Assembly (NCBI GenBank): GCA_029565685.1
Contig: JAKQNR010000051.1
Span: 1 to 64,000 of the forward strand
Length of the DNA stretch: 64,000 bases
Source of the DNA: a bacterium
GTDB lineage: Bacteria; Zhuqueibacterota; Zhuqueibacteria; Residuimicrobiales; Residuimicrobiaceae
Direction: 5' to 3'
In this document: positions 32,611 to 43,000 of the stretch, piece by piece
How the letters are laid out: every line of letters starts with the position of its first letter
How positions within the stretch are numbered: the stretch's first letter is position 1
The notes under the pieces: model-generated
What the model was told of the DNA's origin: nothing
What the model saw: only the letters and a program-made list of their open reading frames with translations
The model's database searches: none
Program-made: the position numbers and the translations under genes

Positions 32611-35600
32611 ATGCATCGTACGATCACATTGCTCATTATGGCCATAACCTCACTCCTGTTCGCCCAAGACGAATGGATCACCTCGATCCCGTCCAAAAGC
32701 GCGCCGGCATCGGAATGGGAGGCCTGGCGCGCCAGGCGGGACGGTCTGGCTAAATCCTTCGGCCGGCACGACGAACGGCGTGAAGGAACCCATAACGGCA
32801 ACCGTATCTCTACGGTTTTCTACAACTATGGTTCCATCGGTCAGCCGAGCAACTCTCGGTCGCTGGTCTGGCCGGCAGGCACCAGCAACCGAGATTATGC
32901 TTTCGAATTCGGCATGCTGGTGGCCGGCGAGATCGTGGACAAGAACCGCCAGCGCCGCCACATTATCTCCGACGGACTGGATACCGGCGGGGATCGTTCC
33001 ACTCAGGGCGCCGTATGGGGGTGGGAGCCCAAATCCGGCTACGCCCGGCCGGGGCAATCCTATATCGCCATGAGCCATCAACCGAGCACCTGGCCGGCCG
33101 CCTGGGCCCATGTGGACGACAACCACGACGGCAAGTTCGACGGCGCTTGGTGGGGTGAATACGGCGTCAACGTGATCACGGCGGATCAGGAAAGTTTTTT
33201 TGTGATGGATGACTCGACCAATGCGGAATTTCTTTACTGGCCGGATCCGATCGGCAATCCGGACCGCCGCGGCCTGGGCATGGACGTACGCGTCCGCGGT
33301 TATCAATGGGCGCATACCCTGGCCCAGGACTGCATCTTTTTCATCTACGATGTGCGCTATGTCGGCGCTGACACGATAAAAAAAGTATACGTCGGCATGT
33401 ACGGCGATCCCCACATCGGCGGCGCGGATGATTACAGCGATGACGACGGATTTTATGATACAAAATTGGATATGGTCTACGGCTGGGATCATGATTTTCG
33501 CGGCTCTCCGGACGGCTGGCGTCCCGGCTATCTCGGCTACAAGTTTTTGGAAAGCCCGGGTGAACCGTACGATCGCAAGGATAACGACGAAGACGGAATG
33601 GTGGATGAGTCCATGCAGAACAACATCGACGACGATCACGACTGGGATCCGCGTTTTGACGACGTCGGTGCGGACGGCGTGGACGGCGATCTGAACGGCA
33701 ACGGCATTCAGGACGGCATGGAGAGCTGGGATCGCGGCGAACGCGACGGCGTGCCCACGCCCGGCGAACCCAATTTCGATGAAAAGGATCTGGATGAAGC
33801 GGACCAGATCGGTTTGACCTCTTTTTCCGTTTTTGAATACGGTACGGTGTGGCCTTCTCAGGACGAAGACACCTGGCGCCTGATGGTCTCCGGCATCATC
33901 GACTCCACCTTCGATCAGACCAAGGACAACGTATTCATGTACGCCTCGGGTCCGGTTCAAATGGCCCGCGGCGACAGCCGGCGCTTTTCCATTGCCCTGT
34001 TTTTCGGCTACGATATACAGGATCTGTACCGTAATGCACGCACCATACAAGACATCTATGACGCCGGCTACCGTTTTGCCAAAGCGCCCAACAAACCCCG
34101 GTTGACCGCTGTGCCGGGCGACGGCAAAGTGACGCTCTACTGGGACAGTGCGGCGGAGGACTCGCGCGATCCGATTTACGGCAAAGATTTTGAAGGCTAC
34201 GCCATTTACCGCGGCACGGACGTCGGCTTTCTCGAAGCGTTCACCATCACTGACGCGCTGGGCAATCCCAAAATGTGGAAGCCCATCGCACGGTTTGATC
34301 TAAAGAACGGCATCCGCGGGCCTCATAAAATCGAAACCACCACCGGCATTCATTACTACCAGGGCGACGACACCGGACTGGTTCACTCTTTTGTGGATTC
34401 GGGCCTGGTGAACGGTCAGCGGTATTTTTATGCCGTGGTGTCCTACGACCGCGGCGACAGTTTAAAGATCGCCCCCTCCGAATGCACCAAATCCTTTTTT
34501 GAAGATCCGCCGAATTCAGGCAATTTTGTGCCGGATGTTAACACTGCCATCGTGGTGCCGCAGGCGCCGGTCGCCGGCTATGAACCGCCGCGGCTGTTCG
34601 GCGCCATTCAGCCTACGCAAAACGAGGACGGCCCAGGCACCGGCCTCGTTACCGTGGACCTGATGGACCCGAAGGAGATCCGCGACGGCCATCGCTATGT
34701 GCTCACCTTCGATGATTCGACGCAGGGCCAGACGGTGTTCAACCTGTATGACCGCGACTTGGTGGAAAGGGATACTTTGCAGCTGAAACGGCGTTGGAAG
34801 TATACGCGCTGGGAAAACGTGAACGGGGCGCCCCGTCCGGCGGATTCCGTGCGCGTGGTGGAGGTCAACCTGACCCACGGGCGCCTGATCGTCGGGTCGT
34901 TGACCGTGACCAACCGCCAGCAAACGGCGTTCATCGAGGACCGGGATTATGCCGTCTCTTATAGCGAAGGACGCGTTACGGTTTTGGACACCATGGTGAT
35001 GCGGCCGAACGGAGACTATATATTTCACTATAACCGCCAGTTGATCAGTTCCAGCCCCTATCTGGACGGCAGCGACCGCAACCCCTATGAGCACGGGCTC
35101 AAAGTGGTGGTTAAGAACGACAGCCTGCTGGCGGATGGTCGACGCAGCCGCTTCATCACCGGCCGCTGCAACTATCAGAGCATCGTGGAAAAGTATCCCA
35201 ACAGCGGCGTCGCCTATCCCGCTGATTACCGCATCGAGATATCGGATAAATTTCAGGAGAAATCCGTCAACGCCAAAGCGGCTAAATTCCGCGTGTACAA
35301 TATCACTGAGAAAACCTATGTGCCGTTCGTGTTTTTCGATGTCAACAATGATTCGACCATCGGCGATCAGGACAAGGTGGTGCCGACCACGCTGATCAAC
35401 GGCAAGAACACCGGAACCTGGCAGGTGCGCTTTTTTCTTCATGCGGATTCCGTCATCTATCGCAATGGAGTGCCAGTGGATACCGTCGCGATCCCCCCCA
35501 TTGCTCCCAAAGCCGGCGATGTCTACCTCATTGCGGTGCGCAAACCCTTCAGCTGGCGCGATGTCTTTACCTTCCAGACCATGACTTCGACGGTTCGTGA

Positions 35601-35937
35601 GGAAAAGGTGCGATCGGCGTTGAGCTCCATCGCTGTGGTGCCTAATCCATACGTCAGCGCGTCCGAGTTCGAACGCCAGCCCCGCACCCAGGCCGGTGGA
35701 CGCGGCGATCGGATTCTCTATTTCATTCATCTCCCGGCGACGTGCACCATTCGGATTTACACCGTGTCCGGAGATCATGTGGTCACTCTGGAACATCACG
35801 CCGGTCTGGAAGACGGTTCGCAGGCATGGGATCTGCTCAATAAAGATCGCCTGGACATCGCCTACGGCGTTTATCTGTATCATGTAGAAGCTCCCGGCGT
35901 CGGCGAATATGTGGGTAAGTTTGCGGTGATCAAGTAA
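32611..35937 (+). CDS. Large exported protein with FN3 and variant sorting domain (cassette 1)
   Basis: 1108-residue protein with a signal peptide cleaved near SLLFA, leaving Gln at the new N-terminus. The N-terminal half has GTHNGNRISTVFYNYGSIG and Ca-like Asp loops (DDNHDGKFD, DNDEDGMVDES, DLNGNGIQDG at about residues 168 and 324-376). A fibronectin-III module begins near residue 490 (KPRLTAVPGDGKVTLYWD). The last 105 residues form a distinct terminal domain: IAVVPNPYVSA, IHLPATCTIRIYTVSG, AYGVYLYHVEAPG, GKFAVIK, which resembles the FlgD-like T9SS domain but is a separate variant. No enzyme motif is seen. It is paralogous to the gene at 40087 and sits between a receptor and a PorV-like gene, so a surface-exposed ligand-capturing partner is plausible but unproven. 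Confidence 0.75.
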   Translation: MHRTITLLIMAITSLLFAQDEWITSIPSKSAPASEWEAWRARRDGLAKSFGRHDERREGTHNGNRISTVFYNYGSIGQPSNSRSLVWPAGTSNRDYAFEFGMLVAGEIVDKNRQRRHIISDGLDTGGDRSTQGAVWGWEPKSGYARPGQSYIAMSHQPSTWPAAWAHVDDNHDGKFDGAWWGEYGVNVITADQESFFVMDDSTNAEFLYWPDPIGNPDRRGLGMDVRVRGYQWAHTLAQDCIFFIYDVRYVGADTIKKVYVGMYGDPHIGGADDYSDDDGFYDTKLDMVYGWDHDFRGSPDGWRPGYLGYKFLESPGEPYDRKDNDEDGMVDESMQNNIDDDHDWDPRFDDVGADGVDGDLNGNGIQDGMESWDRGERDGVPTPGEPNFDEKDLDEADQIGLTSFSVFEYGTVWPSQDEDTWRLMVSGIIDSTFDQTKDNVFMYASGPVQMARGDSRRFSIALFFGYDIQDLYRNARTIQDIYDAGYRFAKAPNKPRLTAVPGDGKVTLYWDSAAEDSRDPIYGKDFEGYAIYRGTDVGFLEAFTITDALGNPKMWKPIARFDLKNGIRGPHKIETTTGIHYYQGDDTGLVHSFVDSGLVNGQRYFYAVVSYDRGDSLKIAPSECTKSFFEDPPNSGNFVPDVNTAIVVPQAPVAGYEPPRLFGAIQPTQNEDGPGTGLVTVDLMDPKEIRDGHRYVLTFDDSTQGQTVFNLYDRDLVERDTLQLKRRWKYTRWENVNGAPRPADSVRVVEVNLTHGRLIVGSLTVTNRQQTAFIEDRDYAVSYSEGRVTVLDTMVMRPNGDYIFHYNRQLISSSPYLDGSDRNPYEHGLKVVVKNDSLLADGRRSRFITGRCNYQSIVEKYPNSGVAYPADYRIEISDKFQEKSVNAKAAKFRVYNITEKTYVPFVFFDVNNDSTIGDQDKVVPTTLINGKNTGTWQVRFFLHADSVIYRNGVPVDTVAIPPIAPKAGDVYLIAVRKPFSWRDVFTFQTMTSTVREEKVRSALSSIAVVPNPYVSASEFERQPRTQAGGRGDRILYFIHLPATCTIRIYTVSGDHVVTLEHHAGLEDGSQAWDLLNKDRLDIAYGVYLYHVEAPGVGEYVGKFAVIK

Positions 35938-35973
35938 TCTAGTGCATTTAGTCAACAAGGATGATCAAAATCT

Positions 35974-36984
35974 ATGAAAACGAGAGTCATTCTATTCATA
36001 GCCTTCCTGTTCACCGGCAGCGCCCTGTTCGCTGTGTCCAAGACCGGAACTACGGCCGCGCAGTTTCTCAAGATCGGCGTCGGCAGCCGGGCTGCCGCCA
36101 TGGGCAGCGCCTATGTCGCTGTGGCCAACGACGCTTCGGCCATCTATTGGAATCCAGCCGGCCTGGCCCGATTGACCGCTCACGAAGCGCTTCTGGCTCA
36201 CAGCGAATGGCTGGCGGATATCAACTATGATTTCGGCGGGGTCGTGATCCGGATGGGGAATATGGGCTTAATCGCCGCCAGTCTGACCATTCTATCCATG
36301 GATGAGATGATGGTGCGGACGGAAACAGAACCCGAAGGCACTGGCGAATATTTCGGCGCCTCGGATGCCTGCGCGACCATCACCTACAGCCGCAGCCTTA
36401 CCGACCGGTTTTCCATCGGCATGAATTTTAAATATATCCGCCAGGGCATCTATCACATGAACGCCGACGGCTTTGCCTTTGATGTGGGCACGCTTTTCAC
36501 TACGCAGTTTTACGGCATGCGCATCGGCATGAATATCGCCAATTTCGGCACCAAGATGAGGATGGCCGGCAAGGATGCGAAAATTTTTGTCGACATCAAC
36601 CCCGAAGCCAGCGGCAGCAATGCCACGCTGCCGGCCCATCTGGAAACCCAGAGCTGGCCTCTGCCTCTGCTGTTTCGCGTCGGCGTGGCCATCGATCCGG
36701 TCCAACTCCGCCGCCATCGCGTGACCGTTGCGCTCGACGCGCTGCACCCGAACGACAACAGTGAGCGCGTAAACGCCGGCATAGAGTACAGCTTTCGCGA
36801 ATGGGTGGCGTTGCGCGCCGGTTACCAGTCCGCCTGGGGCCTGGACGCTGAGGATGGCCTGACCTTTGGCGGCGGCCTGCGCTATCATATACCCGGCGCC
36901 ATGACCTTCAAGTTGGATTACGCCTATGCGGAGTGGGGCAGGCTGGCCAACGCGCAACGGCTGTCATTGGGCATTGAATTTTAA
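35974..36984 (+). CDS. PorV/PorQ-family outer-membrane protein (cassette 1)
   Basis: 336-residue barrel with signal peptide (LFIAFLFTGSALFA) and the classic family start FLKIGVGSRAAAMGSAYVAVANDASAIYWNPAGLARL. Middle and end strands include YSRSLTDRFSIGMNFKYI, GMRIGMNIANFGTKMRM and a terminal RLSLGIEF. PorV members carry T9SS cargo to the attachment complex; PorQ-like members have unknown roles. It follows the exported protein gene by 36 bases with its own AAGGAT site, suggesting a dedicated shuttle for that protein. Confidence 0.88.
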   Translation: MKTRVILFIAFLFTGSALFAVSKTGTTAAQFLKIGVGSRAAAMGSAYVAVANDASAIYWNPAGLARLTAHEALLAHSEWLADINYDFGGVVIRMGNMGLIAASLTILSMDEMMVRTETEPEGTGEYFGASDACATITYSRSLTDRFSIGMNFKYIRQGIYHMNADGFAFDVGTLFTTQFYGMRIGMNIANFGTKMRMAGKDAKIFVDINPEASGSNATLPAHLETQSWPLPLLFRVGVAIDPVQLRRHRVTVALDALHPNDNSERVNAGIEYSFREWVALRAGYQSAWGLDAEDGLTFGGGLRYHIPGAMTFKLDYAYAEWGRLANAQRLSLGIEF

Positions 36985-37161
36985 CCAGGGCCTCTATTGC
37001 ACAGGCCTGTTTGCTTTGGTTTATTGAACAACAGGCTGTAAACGCCCAACCCTATTTCATATAAATGCATTTTGTCTGACCATGTAAGCCGGCCCAGGCC
37101 GGACACCGTGTTCTGAGGTTGTTTTTCCATTCTCTATTCATCATCAGGAGGAGTGAACTAG

Positions 37162-40035
37162 ATGCGGATGCTCAAATGCGCGATCTTTATGTTGCTGCCT
37201 GCCGTGCTCTGGGCCGGCACCACGGGAAAAATCGCCGGTAGGGTGATCGATCAGAACAGCCGCGCTGGTCTGCCCGGCGTGAACATCCTGTTGGAAGGCA
37301 CCACCCTGGGCGCAGCCACGGATATCAACGGCGAGTATGCCATTTTGAATATTCCGCCCGGCATGTATAATGTGGTTGCCAAGATGATCGGTTATCAAAG
37401 CCTGCGGCAAACCGGCGTCAAGGTCACCATCGACCTGACCACCCCGCTCAACTTTCAACTCTCCTCCACGGTTCTGGACATTAATGAGACCGTGACCGTG
37501 GTGGCGGAGCGGCCGCTGGTGCGCAAGGACGTCACCTCCAGCCATGCGGTAGTGGCCACTGAGGACATCAAGCAGCTGCCGGTGGAAAACTTTAATCAGG
37601 TGTTGACCTTGCAGGCCGGCGTCGTGCAGGGAAGCGGCGGCGAGCTGCACATCCGCGGAGGCCGCTCGGGCGAGGTGCGCTACATGGTCGACGGCATCAG
37701 CGTCACCGATCCGTACAGCTCGGGCATGGCGCTGAGCGTGGAGAACGAAGCTATCCAGGAGATGGAGTTTGTCAGCGGAACGTTCAACGCCGAATACGGA
37801 CAGGCCATGTCCGGCATCGTTAATATCGTCACCAAAGAGGGCGGGAAAAAAATGACCGGCGAGGTGGTGGGCTATCTCGGCGATTACCTCAGCACAGACA
37901 CCGATCTCTATGACCACATCGACGACGTGACCCTTCTGTCCAACAAGGACGTGCGCGGCAACCTCAGCGGACCGGTGCCTTTCACGAGGGATAAAGTCAG
38001 CTTTTTCTTTTCCGGCCGCGCCTTGGACCAGGAGGGCTATCTTTACGGCCAGAACCGATTCACCATCGCCGACTCGAACGATTTCAGCCAGACAGCGGCC
38101 AACTGGCAGGAATCCGGAGACGGATCGATTGTGGCGATGAATCCGTATCGAAAGTTCTCCGGGCAGTGGAAATTCGCCTACAATGTGGCTGACAATATCA
38201 AAGTCACGCTCGGCGGCTTGGCGGATTGGTCGCGCAGCCAGAGTTACAGCCATAAATGGAAATACACGCCGTCCGGACGGCCCACCAGCTGGGGCTCTGG
38301 ATTTAACAACGTGTTTACGCTGACGCACACCCTGTCGCCGAAAACGTTTTATGCTTTCCGCTATTCCAATTTTTACAACTTTGGCAAGTCCTATGTGTTT
38401 GAAGATCCATTGGATCCCCGCTACGTCAGCTCGGACCGGCTCAACGCCAGCAGCGGCTATCGTTTCTATGCCGGCGGCGTCAACCTGGGTCATTATGAGC
38501 GCTACACGCTGAACCATATCGGCAAGTTTGAAATCGTCAGCCAGGTCAGCAAAATTCATCAGCTTAAAGCCGGCATGGAATTTGAAAAGGACAAACTGTT
38601 CGGCGACAGCTTTACCATTCAGATCGATCAATCCACCGATTGGAAACCGAAAATACCGGATGTCGCATTGACCGCGCATGACCGCTATGTGCGCCGACCT
38701 TACCAGTTCTCCGGTTTTATACAGGACAAGATCGAACTGCGCGACATGATTGTCAATGTGGGGCTTCGTTTTGAATATTTCGACCCCAACTCAGAGCTTC
38801 CCACCGACCAGGCCGATCCATCCCTGTGGGTGCCCAACCGGTATGAATCGGTGTGGGCCATCCAGGGGCAGGACACCATGCTGGTCAAGATGCCTTATCG
38901 GCTTGATCCGAACACCGGCGAAAGGACCTATATCGATCCCAATACCGGCAAGCCCATGACCGGCGTTATCCCCAAAGGCCACCTGGCCACCACCATCGGC
39001 GGCGACCGGGTGCGTTTGAACGGCCCGGCGACCATCATCGATCCGGATACCGGTGAACCGCTGCAGGGATCCGGCAACGCCGCCTGGTTCAAAAAATCAT
39101 CGGCCAAATATCAGATCAGTCCGCGGGTGGGCATCGCCTTTCCTATCACTGAACGCGGCGTCATTCATTTTTCCTATGGTCATTTTCTCCAGATCCCGGC
39201 GTACAGCTATCTGTATTCCAACCCCGATTTCGAGGTGGTCTCCGGTCTCAACACGATCATGGGCAACGCCGACCTGGAGCCGCAGCGCACCGTAGGCTAT
39301 GAGATCGGTCTGCAGCAGCAGTTGACCGAAGATCTGGGTCTCAACGTGACGGGATTTTACAAAGACGTGCGCAATCTGCTGGGCACGCAGATCATCGAGA
39401 CTTACGCCGCCGGCGACCGTTACGCGCTGTATATCAACCGCGATTACGGCAATATCCGCGGCATCACCTTGACTCTGGACAAGCGCTATTCCAGTCTGCT
39501 GTCGGCCAAGTTGGATTACACCTACTCCGTCTCCGAAGGCAACGCCTCGGATCCGGAGGCCACCTTTTATGACACCGCTAACGACATCGAACCGGAAAAG
39601 CAATTGGTTGCCTTGGATTGGGATCAGCGCCATACGGTGAACGGCTCGGTGAACCTCGGCGTGCCCAATAACTGGAATGTCAGCTTCATCGCTCAATTGG
39701 GGTCCGGCTTGCCCTATACGCCGGAGTATCGCGGCACACGGACGGCGTTTGAAAACGCCGGCCGCAAGCCCTATCAGCTTAATGTCGATATGCGGGCGCA
39801 CAAGATGTTCGCGCTCTCCGGGATGCGCTTCGGCGTCTATCTGGTGGTGTACAATCTGTTCGACCGGCGCAACGAGGACTATGTGTACAGCGACACCGGT
39901 CGCGCCACCTACTCGTTGATCCCCATGTATACGCCCGAGTCCATCGGTCCCAACACATTGTCCGAATATCTGCGGCGGCCTGATTATTATTCATCACCGC
40001 GTGAACTCAAGCTCGGCCTTTCAGTCGGTTTTTAA
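37162..40035 (+). CDS. TonB-dependent outer-membrane receptor (cassette 2)
   Basis: 957-residue paralogue of the receptor at 29555. Signal peptide IFMLLPAVLWA; CarboxypepD_reg domain (GKIAGRVIDQNSRAGLPGVNILLEGT); TonB-box-like VTVVAERP; plug with LHIRGGRSGEVRYMVDGISV and FNAEYGQAMSGIVNIVTK; barrel ending LKLGLSVGF. In place of the EF-hand-like insertion of its paralogue it has an insertion at about residues 577-635 with three DPxTGE-type strings (DPNTGERTYIDPNTGKPMTG, DPDTGEPLQG) that probably forms a long outer loop. AGGAGGAG precedes the ATG. Its stop lies 51 bases before the GTG of the next gene. Confidence 0.9.
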   Translation: MRMLKCAIFMLLPAVLWAGTTGKIAGRVIDQNSRAGLPGVNILLEGTTLGAATDINGEYAILNIPPGMYNVVAKMIGYQSLRQTGVKVTIDLTTPLNFQLSSTVLDINETVTVVAERPLVRKDVTSSHAVVATEDIKQLPVENFNQVLTLQAGVVQGSGGELHIRGGRSGEVRYMVDGISVTDPYSSGMALSVENEAIQEMEFVSGTFNAEYGQAMSGIVNIVTKEGGKKMTGEVVGYLGDYLSTDTDLYDHIDDVTLLSNKDVRGNLSGPVPFTRDKVSFFFSGRALDQEGYLYGQNRFTIADSNDFSQTAANWQESGDGSIVAMNPYRKFSGQWKFAYNVADNIKVTLGGLADWSRSQSYSHKWKYTPSGRPTSWGSGFNNVFTLTHTLSPKTFYAFRYSNFYNFGKSYVFEDPLDPRYVSSDRLNASSGYRFYAGGVNLGHYERYTLNHIGKFEIVSQVSKIHQLKAGMEFEKDKLFGDSFTIQIDQSTDWKPKIPDVALTAHDRYVRRPYQFSGFIQDKIELRDMIVNVGLRFEYFDPNSELPTDQADPSLWVPNRYESVWAIQGQDTMLVKMPYRLDPNTGERTYIDPNTGKPMTGVIPKGHLATTIGGDRVRLNGPATIIDPDTGEPLQGSGNAAWFKKSSAKYQISPRVGIAFPITERGVIHFSYGHFLQIPAYSYLYSNPDFEVVSGLNTIMGNADLEPQRTVGYEIGLQQQLTEDLGLNVTGFYKDVRNLLGTQIIETYAAGDRYALYINRDYGNIRGITLTLDKRYSSLLSAKLDYTYSVSEGNASDPEATFYDTANDIEPEKQLVALDWDQRHTVNGSVNLGVPNNWNVSFIAQLGSGLPYTPEYRGTRTAFENAGRKPYQLNVDMRAHKMFALSGMRFGVYLVVYNLFDRRNEDYVYSDTGRATYSLIPMYTPESIGPNTLSEYLRRPDYYSSPRELKLGLSVGF

Positions 40036-40086
40036 GTGGATTGGACCTTAGCAAGGTTAGGCTGGTTACGTCAGGAGGAGGTTTCA

Positions 40087-43000
40087 GTGAAAAGAACTCT
40101 GTGCTGCATTTTCTTTTTTTTAATTGCCGCAGGCAGTATGGCTGCTTCGGGAGGCTATGCCGATCGGGACGGCCGGCTCAATAAAAGCACCGCACACGCC
40201 GACCGCAAGGAGGGCACACTGGACGGCAACCGGATCAGTACGCTGTTCTATAATTATGGTTCCATCGGCGATTGGACCAACCGCCGCGTCGAATCCGGCG
40301 TCTATCCCAAAGGGGCCAACGGCCACAGCTACTTTGCCGAATTCACACCGGTCATCGGCGCTGAAGTGGTGGACCGGCTGAACCAGCGCCGACACATTTT
40401 CAGCGATGGCGCGTCGTCCAGTGGTGTGGCCGACGGCCGTCCCACAGGCGGATTCTATGCCTTTGAACCGCTGCCCGGCTATGCCGACGAAAATCAGCCC
40501 TATGTCGCCATCAGCGATGCGCTGGATGACAATCAGGACGGCAAACCCGACAGCTGGCCCTGGCGCTGGCCGGATAAGAAAAGCTGGTATGATCCGGCTA
40601 CAGGCATTCCTTATTGGAACGGCCAGTACGGCGCCTTTGTCCGCGCTGACCAGGAGACCTATTACCGGATGAACGACTATTATAACGACGAATTCAAGTT
40701 TTTACCTTCCAAAATCGACACCACCATCCGCGGCCTGGGGCTGGAGATCGCTGTGCGCGGTTATCAATGGGCGCACCCGGCGGCAGAAGATCTGATCATT
40801 TGGACCTATTGGGTGACCAACAACAGTACCACCGATTACGCCAAGATGGTGTTCGGCATGTACGGGGACGCGGATGTGGGCGATGACGGCGATCAAAGGG
40901 ACGATGACGCTTATTTCAACAAAACCGAAGATATCGTATATCAATGGGACCACGACAACAACGGCGCCTGGGGCGGTCCGCCGGCCTATTTCGGCTTTCG
41001 CTATCTGGAATCCCCCGGCGATCCATTGAATGGCAAGGATGACGACGAGGACGGCCTGGTCGATGAATCCCAGGCCGACGGCATTGATAATGATGGGGAT
41101 TGGAATCCAACCTTGGACGACGTCGGACTGGACGGCTTGGCGCCGGGCATGAGCGGCTATCCAGGTCCGGATCCGGACGGCACTGAGGCTAACGGCAAAC
41201 CGGATGCGGATTACGCCCTGGGAGTGGCAGAACCCAATTTCGAGATGAGCGACAACAGCGAATCCGACCAGCTGGGATTGACCAGTTTTACCGCTGCCGC
41301 CTATCCCGGCATCGTCATGGACAACGATGAAAGCGTCTGGCTGCAAACCATTCCGGGCAATTTCAGCGACATCGGTCAAACCGTGGATCTCACCTTTCTC
41401 TATGCCACGGCTTATTTTCAAATGCCGCCGCTGGGCGATCCCAACAATCAGCGCAAGTTCGCCATCGCGCTGGTCATGGGCGAGGATTACGACGATCTGC
41501 TGCGCAACGCTAAAACGATGCAAAAGATCTACGACGCAGACTATAATTTCGCAAAACCACCGGAAAAACCAACGGTCACGGCTGTCGCCGGCGATCGTCA
41601 GGTCACCCTGTATTGGGATAAACGGGCTGAAGAACTCACCCGCGATCCCATCTATGGCAAAGACTTTGAAGGGTACATGATCTTCCGCAGCACCGATGCC
41701 GGCTTTACCGAGAGCTATGTGATCACCAACGCCTATGGCAACAAAATTTTTGACAAGCCGATCGCCCAGTTCGATAAATTGGATTCGCTCGAAGGACCGC
41801 ATCCTATCGGTCTGGACGGGCTGCAGCTGAATATGGGCAGCAACACCGGGCTGCGGTACACCTGGACCGATACGTCCGTGCAGAATGGTCAGACCTACTA
41901 TTATGCGGTCTGTTCCTATGACCAGGGGTATGATGAGGACTTTTACAGCCGCGGCATCTCAGAGATCCCCAACCTGTTGCCGATCACGCCCTCTGTGTGC
42001 GCCAAGCGCATCCGCACCAACGTGCTGGGCGAGGTCATCGCGCTGGACATTAACACGGTCAAGGCGGTTCCCAATGCGCCGGCAGCCGGCTATGTGGCGC
42101 CGTCCACACTGAGCACGCTGGTCACCAATCCGACCATCCGCCATTCTCAGGGAGCGGGGACCGGGTATATTGAAGTGACGCCGCTGGATCCGATGAAGAT
42201 CATCGATCAGACAGAGTACCGCATTCTGTTCGACGATACGACGCTCGCCAAATCATCGAATCCGCACACTCTTTTTTCCGTGCTGAATAACACGGTGCAG
42301 CAGAAGCGGTTTATCGCCGATACGACGGCCGTCGCTCTGGGCCATACGCATCTGTACCGCCCGTCCATTGTGGTGAAGGATCCTGCGACCGGCGTGGTGA
42401 TGCAAAACGGCGTTGATTACATGGTCCGGCCGGAGACCGGCGCCATTGCCGCAGTGCCCGGCGGCGCCATGCAAAGCGGAGTCGCCTACGAGATCAGCTA
42501 TCAGTATTTTCCTGTTTATGCCAGCCCCTATCTCGCCGGCGAGGAGATGAATCCGTTTTTCGACGGTCACAAGATCGTGGTAGTCGATCACCCCCTGGCG
42601 CCGGATACTATGCGCACCAGCCTGACTCGGGCCGGTTGGTTCCGCGGCGCCGCTTTAAAGCAGGCGGCGGAGCGATACAACGTGTCCTATGACGCCGGCC
42701 GTGCGGTGTGCAACTATGCCGGCAACATCTCTACGTATATCGCCGGCGGCGTCAAGACGCCGGTGCCCTATGATTACCATGTGGTGGTGTTCGATCAGAC
42801 AGTGACCAAGGCATACAACAACAAGCCGGCGAATTTTTTAGTCTTTAACGCGACTACCGGTGATTCGGTGAAATTTGTTTTTCAGGATGTCAATCCCGCC
42901 GGCGTTCTGTCCGATCAGGACATCATCGTTCCCCTGTTGAATGTCGGCGGCCGCTACCGGGGCACCTGGCAGGTCAAGTTCTGGGCGCCGGCGGATTCTC

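Noticed and set aside
32650..34050. Long minus-strand frames opposite the exoprotein and receptor genes (also around 25809-27455 and 34516-35958)
   Set aside because: Their composition is the Val/His/Asp-rich pattern typical of antisense reading of GC-rich genes; no motifs and no ribosome sites.
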